The notes below the pieces were generated by a model that saw nothing but the letters and a program-made list of their open reading frames with translations, was not told the DNA's origin and did not search any database. From positions 17,404,528-17,468,527 of the forward strand of contig NC_085880.1 of the NCBI RefSeq assembly GCF_034702125.1: 64,000 nt of DNA, read 5' to 3'. This DNA comes from Engraulis encrasicolus (Eukaryota > Chordata > Actinopteri > Clupeiformes > Engraulidae). Within the stretch, counting starts at the first letter, position 1. The number at the start of each line of letters is the position of its first letter. The position numbers and the translations under genes are program-made. Of this stretch, positions 35,473 through 48,149 are shown piece after piece.

Positions 35473-35806
35473 ACACTCTTGGCTCTCAATGCTTTCTAGC
35501 TCAACTGATGGTCTATGAATACTCTTGGCTATAGTATACTCTTGGCTCAATGCTTTCTAGTTCCACTGATGGTCTATGAACACTCTTGACTCAATGCTTT
35601 CTAGTTCCACTGATTGCCTATGAACACTCTTGACTCAATGCTTTCTAGTTCCACTGATTGCCTATGAACACTCTTGACTCAATGCTTTCTAGTTCCACTG
35701 ATTGCCTATGAACACTCTTGACTCAATGCTTTCTAGTTCCACTGATGGTCTATGAACACTCTTGACTCAATGCTCACTCTATAGCTCCATTGATGGCCTG
35801 TGAACA
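35452..35806 (+). repeat. 44-bp minisatellite overlapping the receptor 2 stop codon
   Basis: The unit is CTATGAACACTCTTGACTCA followed by ATGCTTTCTAGTTCCACTGA and TTGC. About seven to eight copies occur. Three central copies (about 35575-35720) are identical; the outer ones vary. The stop codon and last coding codons (AGCTCCACTGATGAACTATGA) are the first copy. Confidence 0.9.
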
Positions 35807-35828
35807 CTTTGCAAAAGTCACCATGGAC

Positions 35829-35972
35829 CAGGGCTGCTGAAAGAGTTTGCTTGGCCCGGGACAAAGTCACCTGAACGGTCCACCATTCAATACATAGAGT
35901 GAAATGAAAACCCAGTTCTAGGCTCCCTCCCTCCCTGGGGGCCGGCAAAAGTGAACCCTTTTGTGCCCAGTC
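35829..35972 (-). mobile_element. MITE family A copy downstream of receptor gene 2
   Basis: Begins CAGGGCTGCTGAAAG and continues GGACAAAGTCACCTGAA, ATTCAATACATAGAGTG and CCCAGTTCTAGGC in reversed family order. The far terminal repeat is degraded. Confidence 0.6.
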
Positions 35973-38789
35973 TATGTGTTTGAGACAGAGAGGTACAGTA
36001 AGATACTGTGTTCGTCATGCCATGCCCTCCTAGTGACGTGACGCATAATCAGGCTATGTTTTACAAGGCCATCCTAATTTTGAAATAATTCTCTTCATCT
36101 TCATTCAAAGGAGGACAGTTAAGTCATTTAAAAATGACTGATGCAAACACTTTGCCTTCCTGTGATGTCATTGTCTCTATATCTTTTGCCATTTGTTCAG
36201 TAAATGTTTTTGCTTGGCAAAAAGCAGACTGTGAGAGGAGAGCATACTGCAAATTGGTCTTGAAATTGAGAATGCATGTCACTTTTTTACAGTCTCTGTA
36301 CAGGCAGCATATTTTGAAGAACTTTATGTTTATGTTCAGTGTATATATTTTTTTTTTTTACAGTCGATATGCTATTAATATATATATTTTAGCAGATGAA
36401 ATGTACTGTGAGAGTTAGTATAGTAACATTGGACTCTCTCAGAGATTTTTTAAGTGCATCCTGCCTTCTCATCCTGTCTTGTGCTGTTTTGCTTGTTGTG
36501 CAGTGAAACCATGCTGTGGTTTTCCACGTTGCTTCGTCATTCATATAAAGATATGATATCTTGACACTCTGTGGAAGTGAGACCGTAACTCTTTAACTTC
36601 CTGAGATGACACTTTCTTACTACCCTCTTGCATCACGAACGTCATGCCATCAACGTCCTTATTTCATGTTTTTTTTTCTCGTGTCCTGTGCCAGTAAGAT
36701 TAATCCTTTTCAACAGCACACTGGCATCAGCCAGACGTGTTGCCGTTTGTCAAGATTCCCCAAAATTAGACAAAATTATCAACTTCACTTGCGAAACTAC
36801 TTTTTAGAGCAACAACATGATTCAAACAGTTTGTGAGTCTTTCTGATCAAACTATTTCTAAATCTTGTATAATAATAGTTTCAGAACCAACTAGAGTGTG
36901 TCTGATAAACTTGCCAGGGGAATTCATATGACACATCAAAAATGAGAACATTCAGTATGGGCATTGTACCTGTAATTAGTTCTGAATTGCTTGAGATTCA
37001 TTTGTGCCAACTGCACTGTACTGTACCGTATATGCTGTTAAACACCTCTAGAACTGTATACACGAAATTGTCTTTTTTCTCCTTGTTAGTGATCTAGCGT
37101 TCTGATGTCTGGATATTATGTAAGAGCAAAAAGCTGGCTAGCTTAATAGGCCCTTTTCACACTGCTCACGTAGGGCTTCCACATTCGCTGTGCATTCCAA
37201 CTTCCGGCGAATTATTACACTGTTGATTCTGAGGTAAGGGATAGAGGTAGGCCTAAACAATGTTCAGATAGTCCACTTCGTTGATAAATCTACCAAAGAT
37301 ATAATTTGTAGACATTCATTGCCTGGTAAACACCATTCAAGACCACCCCAGTCCGAACTGAACAAGGGGTACAGCTTGTTTTTTGACAAATATATATAAA
37401 GGTAAGAGGTTAGGTTAGCTTATGCTAACGTCAATTTGTTGCGTTACCTTGGATGTAGGCCTATGGATATTGGTGTTTAGCCCCCTACCCAGCAAAGCAA
37501 AATGAAAAAGGAGAAGATTTATCTTAAGCGAGGACGAATCAGTTCATTTTGCTTATACTGTATAGTGATATATATATAAAAAACAACTTAGCGAGAAGTG
37601 TAACACAGTAGTAGCTAGCACACATATGAAAGCTTCTATTTATATTAGGCCCTATATTACTCAATACACTATATGCCATGCATCTGAGAGCTGGATGGAA
37701 TACATATTCTTGGTAAAAAAGCAGCTAAACATAGTAATTCTCTTGACTCATGCTTGCTTGTGAAGCTGACAAGACATTTGGATTGCCAATGTTCAGTTAG
37801 AATTCAGGAAATGAAACCAAAGATGGATGTTTCAAAGTTGGTTTATTAGGTGGTTGTGGATACAGACACCAGTTCAACAATGACTAATCTGGAAAATCCG
37901 AAAAGATAGGCCTACATAAGCATATGCACCACAACATTCAGATGTGTCAATCCATTGTATAAAGGTTTTTCACACACATTCTTGAGGAACACATTTTCAC
38001 ATGCAATTTAGTGCACATGCTCTTTTTCATGTCTCTTAAAAAATGAAGTCATGTGCATAGCTTTTTTTGTTTGTTAATAAGTTTTGAGGCCTCTGGTCTT
38101 CCCATACCCTGGTATTAATTTAATTCGGTCAAATGATTAAATGTTGACTAGAGGGAGAACATTTCAACGGCTTTTCTTACTTTACCCAAGTACCAAAATT
38201 TGGTCATGACTCAAGACATTGTAAAACAATCAGTGGTGTGATGGACGAAGTTTGAAATATGCTTTCTCTCTCTCATTCCACCCTCGGTTAGCTGATTTGC
38301 CAATTTTCTGGTAACAAAACGAAAGCCTTTCCAGAGCATCTGGCCCAGGCGTAACATGGAACTTTCTTTTTTTAACTGGACCTTTTGTCTCACAAGGTAA
38401 GACTGGTGTTAAAATAGGCTAGATATTGGTGACTGGCAATGGCACAGGCCTTGGAAGCTGTTTTTCTGTAAATAGATTGTCAGCTATAGGGGGTGTTACC
38501 GTACATACTTCCCCTCACGCTTCTCAGCTCTCCAGTCCTGTGGCTGCGACTGCGACTGCCAACCCAGACGGAGGACATCACCTTTTACACCTTCCTGATG
38601 TGTTATTTTCACAAGGACAAAGGCCTGTAAGTACAAAGAGACCATTTCTGTGAAGGTCAGAAAGGTGAGTCACACAGGTCAAGTTTTATGTGTACAGTAG
38701 TAATTCCTGTTGGGGCAGTTTGCCGTCAGGCAATGCAGGCAACTGGGCATCTCAGGCCACCGAAGGGCCTTTTGAGGGCTGGCGACCTT
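35973..38789. other. no gene recognised
   Basis: 2.8 kb of AT-rich sequence with only short frames. I see no exon, transposon end or long microsatellite. Confidence 0.4.
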
Positions 38790-38973
38790 TACATTACATT
38801 ACTTTACATTGCATTTGGCAGATGCTTTATAACGCGACTTACAAACGAGGACATAATCATAGCCAACATCACTAGCAGATACAAAGTGCACAGGAAATAT
38901 ACAGAACAAGTGCAGATGCAAAGAAGGGGGTTAGTACGGGTTTTTCTTTTTTTTCTCTTTTTTTTTAAAGTAG

Positions 38974-38975
<2 letters not shown>
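38790..38975 (+). repeat. dispersed repeat C, copy 2, adjoining a CA microsatellite
   Basis: Matches 26610-26770 over GCATTTGGCA, GGACATAATCATAGCCAACA, TACAAAGTGCACAGGAAAT and GTGCAGATGCAAAGAAGG. It ends in AGAGTACACA, where the CA run begins. Confidence 0.7.

Positions 38976-39042
<67 letters not shown>
38976..39042 (+). repeat. (CA)n microsatellite
   Basis: CA run directly following dispersed repeat C. Confidence 0.95.
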
Positions 39043-39046
<4 letters not shown>

Positions 39047-39219
39047 AGCGTCTGGCCTGGGAGTAGGGCAGCTCAAACATGAATCTAGTAGATTGTCCAT
39101 AGATAGACCATTATTCGGAAGTGGTATTTTCAATACCAGACATGGGCCAATAGAATGTTTTTGAACTACTTTTTTTGGGCCAATGGACTGTTTTCGAACT
39201 ACTTTATACCCCATAGCTC

Positions 39220-40245
39220 TCACCAATGTATGTAATTAATTGTGCATTCATGTGGTCTTCCAAAGTAGATATTATCCAGTTGGGAAGTGGTATTTACCAA
39301 CATGTCCTTTTTTGTTGGTGTTTACAAATTAAAAATGGTGAAGCAGATTGAGACTCGGACGTGTTTTTCACTAAAACGATTATAGACTATGTTCTTCATC
39401 AGCTACAGTAGGCAAACGAATTAGGAAGTCAAAAGGTAAAAATGCTGAATATCTTCTGACACTGACATTTACCATGACACTGTCTTAACATACTGAATGA
39501 CGGCTTTTGAGTATTTCAACTTAGCGGTTGCCATGGTGAAAGTAGAGCCAGCTGTTGTGTACGTCATCATCTCGTAATCTTGTGTAGGCCTATAACATTT
39601 TTCTACGAGTTGACCAGGGGAAAATACCAGAAGCAGTGGCGTTCATGTTTGCTTCCAATGTCGGCGTTTGGTATTTACCATAATGACGAGACCACATGAT
39701 TGCACAATCAATGTGTCCACCAAGGCACTCTAGAGTTGCATAAGAATATGGCCTTGCAGTGCTGGCAGCCATTAAAGGTGGTTGTGCAGGTTAACCACCA
39801 CTGATGGTTAGTAAGTACTTAAAGCACTTAAGATACGTATACCATTGAACAATTCTCTGAAATGGTGCTAGAGTCCACGTATTAACGTTTATTTTTTAAA
39901 CAGAATTAACAGAATTAATCACATTGGGGACTCCCCCTCAGCAGTTAAATGTGTACTACTAACAAGAAAGTGGTGAACATTCTTTTAAATCTTTACCAGC
40001 ACATAATTATCGGCAGTGGCCCACAATGTGGTTTCCAACAAACTTCTGAAGCAACGTCAGCAAAATGCCAGCAAAACCTTGCCCCTGGCTCCATCATAAA
40101 GTTTTCCAATGACGAAGGTGGGTTTCAGCTTGGGCAAATAGATTTTTTAAATTTTCCTATAATGTCACCTTAGCTCTCACCAAATGTGTTAAGTCTGTGT
40201 GTCCACCAAGATACTCTAGTTAAGCAAGAATGTAGTCCCCCCCAG
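39220..40245. repeat. region with diverged internal duplications
   Basis: TGTGTCCACCAAG-CACTCTAG at about 39710 recurs as GTGTCCACCAAG-TACTCTAG at about 40199. TAGCTCTCACCAA occurs at about 39215 and 40171. TTGTGCATTCATGTGGTCTT (39240) is inverted at 39688. The unit structure is not resolved, and no gene is visible. Confidence 0.4.
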
Positions 40246-41300
40246 CCCCAAGTTCTTCTTTTTCCATTCTTACTAAATGTAAAATGCCCTGAAATGACTG
40301 GAGCTTCTGCATTGCTAATTTCTTCACGTGACAGCCAACGATAACCTCTGCAGTGGCAGGAAGTACTTTTCTCTGAGTCGGCTGAATTGGAGATTTGGAG
40401 ATTTTACAGCTAACGCATACAATTACACCAAGAGGAATGCTTCATAGCTTCGAAGTGAGTGTGAGTGCCAATGTGTGATTTTAAAAAAGGGATTTGCACA
40501 GCTTGTCTCGATTATAGTGAATGTTGATGAGGTGCAAAGAAAGCCTTTCATGGGAAAAAGGCTGCGTAATTGGTATCAACCACTTCCCTCTCTTGCAGGT
40601 GGCCCAGTCCAAGTTGCTTATTTTCACAACTTTCATTTATGTGAAATTGAGGGTTCAGCATAAACAGAGACAAAAAAAAACCATTCTCTTTTGAAGCACT
40701 TCAGTAGATGTTTACCAAAATTGAGTTTCGATATAATGAAAGCAAATGACTAAGGGACTCAAAATGTTAAAATACAGTATGTTATGTTGTATAAGACTTG
40801 TAGTGATTATGATTTTAAACTCAGACTGCAATAATAAATGATACAACAATAATGAGATTTAATGATAAAATAAGTTGAAAAAAAGTAAAAAACCATCATT
40901 GTCTGAGGACTGTTTTACAGTAATTAACTGTCATCAGTATGGCAACAATCAATACCAATCAATAGGCAAAGATGCATATAGGAACCTCAAACACTAGATC
41001 ACATCAGGTCCAACAGATCAATCATCTTTTAAATTACCGGTATTTACTCTTTTACCACGTCCTATGTAGTCTGTAACTCTCTTTTTCCACAAACTTCTCT
41101 TATGCAATCGTGAGCCATTTTGCATGGGGGAAGAGTTCCAAATCAAGGTGTAATGTGGGGACACACTCCCAGGAGGATTGAAGGGTGTTTTTTCCCCAGA
41201 GGAGCACATTACTGAAATTGATGTTTTTGCTCTATGCATCCGCCCACTTGTAGGCCATAGCCACTCTCTTCAGTAGCAGGGCAAAAGGAAGACAGAGAAC
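40246..41300. other. no gene recognised
   Basis: AT-rich; only short frames and no clear repeat ends. Confidence 0.4.
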
Positions 41301-41311
41301 ACCTGGCTGCT

Positions 41312-41395
41312 GTGGCCCAATGGTTAAGGAGGAGATCTTGTGATTTCGAAAGGTTGCAGGCTCTAATCATGCATCAGTAGCACAGAACATACTGC
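41312..41395 (+). mobile_element. degenerate tRNA-like SINE head
   Basis: TGTGGCCCAATGGTTAAGGA resembles an A-box region and AGGTTGCAGGCTCTAATC a mutated B box. The body is not recognisable. Confidence 0.4.
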
Positions 41396-41900
41396 CTAAA
41401 GGGGAAGAAAGCTTACCGGTACTTGTTAAAAATGTACCGATTCTGTTGCCCTTACTAAGGATCTACATCCGCTTTGGAGGAACGCAACATGGAACGGAAG
41501 CATGAATGGAAGTCACCTCTTCATATTTTGTCACAAGTTGTTTAAGTATGTGTGCCACCACAAATACAGTAGTTTAAATATGCGCACACAAAGCTCATCC
41601 TTATGAAGTTACGCCATAAATTGTCTGATTCTACACATGCGTGACTGACATGCTATGTATTCCAAAACCATAGACATGCATAAATACATGTTTATCTCAA
41701 AGCCGAGACTGTAAGTAGGCCTATGGTGATGGCCATGGAACAGCTCTGTGTGTGTAGTAGTTTATCATTGCCAATGCATGTTCTGGCGTGAAATCCTTCT
41801 TCCCTTTTACGTTCTTTGATCAGTATGTGGGGAATCTCCAGTGCCCTTGAGTAACCCATGTAACCCCACGCTACTCCGGGGACTAACTAATACTCTACTG

Positions 41901-42126
41901 CAGTGGTTCTCAACCTTTTTTGAACAAAGGCCCCCTTGGTTACATCACAAGTCTCCCAAATCCCCCTTCACCTCATCATAAGCCTTACACCGCCCCCCTT
42001 TAAATGGACTAATGCCTCCCAATGGAAACTAAGCACCACCCCTCTCAGCTGTATCCTTCTCAACGCCCCCCTAGAGCTCCCCAATGCCCCCTGGGGGGGG
42101 CTGTACCGCCCTCGCTGAGAAACACG
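41901..42126. mobile_element. hAT-type MITE with CAGTGGTTCTCAACC end
   Basis: The left end CAGTGGTTCTCAACC pairs with GCTGAGAAACACGG on the right. The interior is C-rich (GCCCCCC blocks). CTCTACTG on the left (41893-41900) resembles CTCTACGG at 42135-42142, but the right boundary is blurred. Confidence 0.55.
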
Positions 42127-42142
42127 GCCACGGTCTCTACGG

Positions 42143-42653
42143 CTTCATAATTGGAAGTAGCTTTGGATAAAATCGTCAGCTAAGTGTAATGTAAGTGTCA
42201 TGAGGACATGCACATGACTTGATCTGCTTTCGTGGCTGCTATTACTGTAAGCTCTGGGGTCCTGACTCTTGATGTATGTGATAGCATGGGCACCGAGAGC
42301 AGACGTAAACAGCCATAGATTATCATATGACTTTGAGCAGAGCTACTTGTGTGTGTCTACAGTCATCAAGAACATCTGCATGAATTCTGCCCAATGTAGA
42401 CACACGACACACACAGATTTCGCATCAGCACCTTATATGTTTTTTTTTTCCAACTTCACTTCTGTGTAATACCAGAGGTTGACATTACTGATTACAACTG
42501 ATGTAATTTGATAAAGAATGAGTAAGTTATAAATATAAATAACTATGAAGGCTTCCTTTAGTATTGCATGCTGAATACTATGTTATGTAATGAAGAATGA
42601 TAATAAAATGTTTGTGCGTGTGTGTGTGTGTCCGTGCGTGCACGTGTGTGTGT

Positions 42654-42688
<35 letters not shown>

Positions 42689-43235
42689 CATCGGGGGGTC
42701 ATTAGGTATGTATGTAGGCCTAATGTCTAACCTTTAGAAATACAGAAACAGACAGACACACGTCTGGACATTTTACTACAGCATTTATTAACATATATTG
42801 ACAAAATACACATGATGTGAAATCACAGTGCACTATACAATTTCGGACTAAATCTGCAGTGTCGACCATGCTGGCTGCCCTGTGCATTTTAAACAAGTCT
42901 GAACTTCAACACACTGCGAAGGTTCATCCGCAGGGCAACCCTATAGCAAGTCGAGGCAAGGCATAGAAAGTGTATGTGTAAAGTGTATGGCGCACTCAGA
43001 GCTCAGGGTGGTTTCGAAAAAATAATGAAACAAAGAACAAAGAGTAGTATTGGGTAACACTGGAGGAGCTCGGAAACAGCGATGTACTATATCAAGGTGG
43101 GCCCATCCCAGGAGGCAGCTTGTAGCTGCTGTCTTTAAAATCTTCTTTTTTTTGCTGCTGTTGTTGTTGTCGGCATTTTGTTCCATGTGTAGCACAATTG
43201 AAAAAAAGTTGGGAACTTTGTTCGGCTTCTATGTT
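42143..43235. other. no gene recognised; one possible minus-strand 3' UTR signal
   Basis: TTTATT at 42784-42789 is a polyadenylation signal on the minus strand, but no exon is visible to its right. A (GA)n run lies at 42657-42686. Confidence 0.25.
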
Positions 43236-43239
43236 TGTG

Positions 43240-43302
43240 ATCAATCAATCAGTCAATCAATCAATCAATCAATCAATCAGTCAGTCAATCAATAAACCAA
43301 TC
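43240..43302 (+). repeat. (TCAA)n tetranucleotide repeat
   Basis: About 15 units of CAAT/CAGT directly before the longer ATCT repeat. Confidence 0.9.
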
Positions 43303-43312
43303 AATAAATAAT

Positions 43313-43432
<120 letters not shown>

Positions 43433-43631
43433 TGTATCTAACTGCTGCTGCTGGCTGCTAATTCTGCTGTGGCTGCTGGCTGCATGTTGGCCCCACTGCT
43501 ATGATGACTGCCTCTGGCCAGCCCAGGTGGCCATGCCCCATTGTTACTGAGGACAGCCCCACCCTGACGCCCTGTCTGCCAGCTCATCGCTGACCTACAG
43601 AAGAGATGCCACCCCCTGGCAAGCAGCTAAT

Positions 43632-43784
<153 letters not shown>

Positions 43785-44135
43785 GAGTGTTCTCTGATTT
43801 CTGTGCGGGCACTCACATCCTATATACATCAGAAGAGTGTTCCCATGGCAACCGCAGCTCTTGTTTTCGCTCTGCCAAAGTGTTTCTTAAGCTCCCCAAC
43901 TACTACACTACACTATGACTGCTGCTCTGTGCTCTTCCATCCCTAAGGCAGGACTCCAACATAACCACTGATTAACTAAACAGATTCCCTACTCCATTTT
44001 CTGCCTGAAAGGTGGGGGCATCTCGTCACCTATGGTGTAGCCAACAGAGGTCAGACTGGTGGATATGGAGAAAGCCCCCTCTGAGATACAGTAGATACAC
44101 ATACACAACTGCATCTTGGTTACATGACAATGCTA

Positions 44136-44287
<152 letters not shown>

Positions 44288-44820
44288 TGGGCGCTCAGAG
44301 CGAGGGAAGTAAAGAGTTCAGATGATCCCATTGACTTTAATGGTCCATTTTTTACACAGCAATGGTGACTCGTGGAGACTTAGATCGCATAGATCACCAT
44401 TGACATACTACAGTACAGTACATAGTTCCACTAGTTCCAGGAAGTGGGCATTGGGCGCTAATCATGTCACCAATCGACTTCCTGTACTCCAGTTCTCACA
44501 AGTCTGGGGTGCATTTCTCGAAACCAAAGTTGCTAACTACGTTAGCTACTTTGTTGTTTGCAATGCAATTTCCCACGGATGACTACCTAAGTTAACTAGA
44601 CTGCCTGTGCAGTCGCCTTCGACTGCTTAAGGTATATCCCCGAAACGCGACGCTTCCAGTCCCCAATCATTCCTACCACTCCCGTCCACCTTTTCATGAA
44701 CGTTTATGATAAATACAAAATATAAAATAAATCTATTTAATATCTATACATAGATCAATGACGTGCATAGGCTTAAAACCAAATGACTATTGTGAAAATG
44801 AAGGAAAAAATGAGGCAAAT

Positions 44821-45201
44821 GGTAACACTGTTTTAATGGTTCACTATTACAGTGGATATACCACATTAGGTACAGTGTAATAACCAGTGTAACAATATTT
44901 AATACCACGTCATACCAGTGTGACACCATGTACCAATTTTGTACTTATATCATGTAGGCTATTTGTGTGTAAGTGGTATTACATGGTATTGCATATTTGT
45001 AAACTGGTATTACACTAGTATTACATGGTATTACATATTGTTACACTGGTTATTACACTGTACCTGGTATTGCCTATTTTTACACTGGTATTACACTAGT
45101 ATTACATGGTATTAAATATTGTTACACTGGTTATTACACTGTAGGCCTACCTGATATGGTAGATTCACTGAAATGGTGAACCATTAAATTAAGGAGTTAC
45201 C
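44821..45201. mobile_element. 381-bp MITE with long inverted repeats and 8-bp target duplication
   Basis: The left end starts GGTAACACTG and the right end, reversed, GGTAACTCCT. The inverted repeats stay similar for about 85 bp (TTTAATGGTTCAC, CAGTGTAATAACCAGTG). Flanks AGGCAAAT (44813-44820) and GGGCAAAT (45202-45209) match at 7 of 8. The middle has about two copies of an 82-bp repeat with TGGTATTACACTAGTATTAC. Confidence 0.7.
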
Positions 45202-46040
45202 GGGCAAATCAATCCACCCAGTCAGAAGTTATGGAAAGTGTTGACCTCCAAACTCGAATCAGTTCATGAACCTACCCTAGAACATTCACACACCAAATCT
45301 GGGACAAATCCATCCACCCGGTCAGAAGTTATGGACCAAAACAAAAATTCGGCCAACTTGAATTCGGCCATCTTGAAATTGTTGACCTCCAAACTCGAAT
45401 CAGTTCATGAACCTACCCTAGAACATTCACACACCAAATCTGGGACAAATCCATCCACCGGTCAGAAAGTTATGGACCAACAAAAATTCGGCCATCTTGA
45501 ATTCGGCCATCTTGAAAGTGTTAACCTCCAAACTGTAATCAGTTCATGAACCTACCCTAGAGCATTCACACACCAAATCTGGGACAAATCCATCCACCCG
45601 GTCAGAAGTGATGGGCCAAACAAAAATTCGGCCATCTTGAATTCGGCCATCTTGAAATTGTTGACCTCCAAACTCGAATCAGTTCATGAACCTACCCTAG
45701 AACATTCACACACCAAATTGGGACAAATCCATCCACCCGGTCAGAAGTTATGGACCAGACAAAAAATCGGCCATCTTGAATTCGGCCATCTTGAAAGTGT
45801 TAACCTCCAAACTCTAATCAGTTCATGAACCCACCCTAGAGCATTCACACACACCAAATCTGGGACAAATCCATCCACCCGGTCAGAAGTAATGGGCCAA
45901 ACAAAAATTCGGCCATCTTTGAATTCGGCCATCTTGAAATTGTTGACCTCCAAACTCGAATCAGTTCATGAACCTGCCCTAGAGCATTCACACACCAAAT
46001 CTGGGACAAATCCAAACATCCGTTCAAAAGTTATCGCGTT
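45202..46040 (+). repeat. 140-bp tandem satellite, about six units
   Basis: GTCAGAAG recurs at 45221, 45321, 45461, 45601, 45740 and 45882 and, mutated, at 46022. Spacing is 139-142 bp after a shorter first unit. Each unit has CAAATCCATCCACCCGGTCA, TTCGGCCATCTTGAA (usually twice) and CTCCAAACTCGAATCAGTTC. The frames open across units on both strands reflect the unit and are unlikely to be genes. Confidence 0.9.
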
Positions 46041-46165
46041 AACACGAAAGACCTTACGCGGCGGCGGCGGACGCGGCGGCGGCGGCGGCGGACGCGGCGG
46101 CGGCGGCGGCGGTGCACGCAAAACCATTACATCCCCGACGCTCCGCGTTTCGGGGATATAATAAC
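46041..46165 (+). mobile_element. retroposon 3'-end module with GGC run, hairpin and ATAATAA tail
   Basis: After AAAAGTTATCGCGTTAACAC come a (CGG)n run (about 46058-46112), CACGCAAAACCATTAC, the hairpin CCCCGA..TCGGGG (46133-46155) and ATATAATAA. The order matches 11222-11494 despite little sequence identity. The preceding 140-bp array appears to be an expanded part of the same element. Confidence 0.5.
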
Positions 46166-46217
46166 GGCTAACAACTACGCTGTAAAGAAAACCCCAGATT
46201 TCCATGGCTCAGTCTGT

Positions 46218-46512
46218 GGGTGGATTCCAATATGCGGACTTCCGTCCTCCCTTGCTCACTTGCCTGTTTGTGACCTCATGATGACGTCATCCATGACAGA
46301 AAATGAATTTAATATCTCGCAAAAGCTACATTCTAATGTCTTTCCCTCATTTGCAATCGGGATGGAGAATGAAGAACAGTCCCCCCAAAATTGTGTTGCA
46401 AGGCTGACAGCGGGGAAACTTTATTGTTTTCTCCACGGAGGCGGGGCGTCAGCAAAATGCAAGACCACAAGCACAAATGGACGGACGGAAGTCTGCATAT
46501 TGGAATGCACCC
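46218..46512. mobile_element. MITE with 29-bp inverted repeat GGTGSATTCCAATATG
   Basis: The left GGTGGATTCCAATATGCGG and right (reversed) GGTGCATTCCAATATGCAG ends match at 27 of 29 positions. CTGTG is next to both ends. The end resembles that of 11501-12005. No coding sequence. Confidence 0.65.
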
Positions 46513-46854
46513 TGTGTGTGCTCTTTCTGTGATGCTCTCACATTGTACGTTGCGATATTCTTTGTCTCAGTTGCCAGGTGCTTCCAGTCTCGTGTTGCCA
46601 GACTCCGCAAGGTGACGGATTCTCCTGCATTCATTTCGATGTGTTTTTACATTCTCACTGCCGTGTTGTAGGTGGTCGACGTTGAAAGAAGATTTGATTT
46701 AGTTCACTTTAATGAAAACCCGATGTTTTAGATGCTTTTAAGTGCCTGCTTGCTTGCACTTGACAATCCCGCACTCTTAACTCACATTAATGAGATTATA
46801 CAACGTGCAGAGACAAATTAACCTTTAATTCAATTTGTCTACAGAGTAGATCCA

Positions 46855-47212
46855 AAGTCAGGCAGACAAGCAGGCAAGCAGGGGAGCGAGCAGACAGACA
46901 GACATGCAGGTAGGCAGGCAGGGGGGCAGGCAGACAGACAGGCAGGTAGGCAGGCAGGGGGGACAAGCACAGACAGGTAGGCAGGCAGGGGGGCAAGCAG
47001 GGAGGTAAGTAGGTAGGCAAGAAAGCAGTCAGGCAGGAAGGCAGACAGGCAGGCAAGAAGGCAGACAGGCAGGCAGGAAGGTAGGCAGGCAAGAAAGCAG
47101 TCAGGCAAGAAGGCAGACATGCAGGCAGGCAAGAAGGCAGACAGAGAGGCAGGCAGCCAGGCGGGGGGGGCAAGCAGGCGGGCAGACAGGCAATAAGGCA
47201 GGCAGACAAACA
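46855..47212 (+). repeat. (GGCA/GACA)n minisatellite
   Basis: About 350 bp of AGGCAGGCAGACAGGCA-type units. The Cys-Leu-Pro-rich frames on the minus strand come from the repeat. Confidence 0.9.
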
Positions 47213-47454
47213 TGGCCGGCCAGGGAGCAGTGTGTGGTGGTGAGCTCCTGATGTCAGAATGAGAAGTCACACATATCTTTGGCGTACGATGTTCTGCCCC
47301 TGCCACAGCCAGAGCCACTGCCACAGCCCAGGGGGAGATAAAGACTCAGGTAGACCAGAGAGATAGCAGCACTAGCTTGTGTGCTTGTTGACCTTCTGGC
47401 TAGTGGGCTCCGTGCATAATGCGTCTGGCTCCGTGCTGCGGGACACCTTACTTA

Positions 47455-47598
47455 CAGGGCCGCTGACAGCTTTGGCTGGGCCCAGGACAAAGTCATCTGA
47501 ATGGGCCCCCCCATCCAATACATACAATATAGTGAGAACCCAATTGGGTCTTCTGACCCCTTCTTCTGACCCCTTTGTCCCCCCCGTCAGCGTCCCTG
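47455..47598 (-). mobile_element. MITE family A copy with 8-bp target duplication
   Basis: Starts CAGGGCCGCTGACAG and ends CCGTCAGCGTCCCTG. Flanks CTTACTTA (47447-47454) and CTTACTTG (47599-47606) match at 7 of 8. This copy best defines both ends of the family. Confidence 0.85.
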
Positions 47599-47890
47599 CT
47601 TACTTGGGAGCATTTTTATAATCGTAATCGGTCACAGCATGATGCAGAGACAAACTGACAATGTACTTACATGAACTTCACAACCCCAGTGCTGGTTGTG
47701 TCACTGTGTTAGTCTGCACAAACATTATTTTTTTCACTATCTTTAAGCAATTTAAATGATAACTGTATTTGTACCTATACCTATAGTTGTGGGTTTTGGG
47801 TTTGTGATTTGAATGACCTAATCCAAATGCTTGATATGAAAATGGCATGGCATTTATTGGACAAAAATGCTAGCCTTTTGTTTCCCTGTG

Positions 47891-48016
<126 letters not shown>

Positions 48017-48045
48017 GTTTGTGTTTTTGTTGTGTAACCCTTTTG

Positions 48046-48147
<102 letters not shown>

Positions 48148-48149
48148 CA

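Noticed and set aside
35452..35806. CRISPR-like array
   Set aside because: The repeats are contiguous, with no unique spacers, and the genome is eukaryotic; it is a minisatellite.
41018..41239. Possible Tc1 transposase fragment on the minus strand
   Set aside because: A few residues suggest it, but none of the catalytic blocks is present.
45238..45953. Frames spanning several satellite units, with a repeated SKLESVHEPTLEHSHTKSG motif
   Set aside because: The frame stays open because the unit lacks stops in that phase. Unit lengths vary (139-142), which breaks the frame, and there is no start or promoter context.
46796..47324. Cys-Leu-Pro-rich minus-strand frames of 137-161 codons
   Set aside because: They are the GGCA/GACA minisatellite read backwards.
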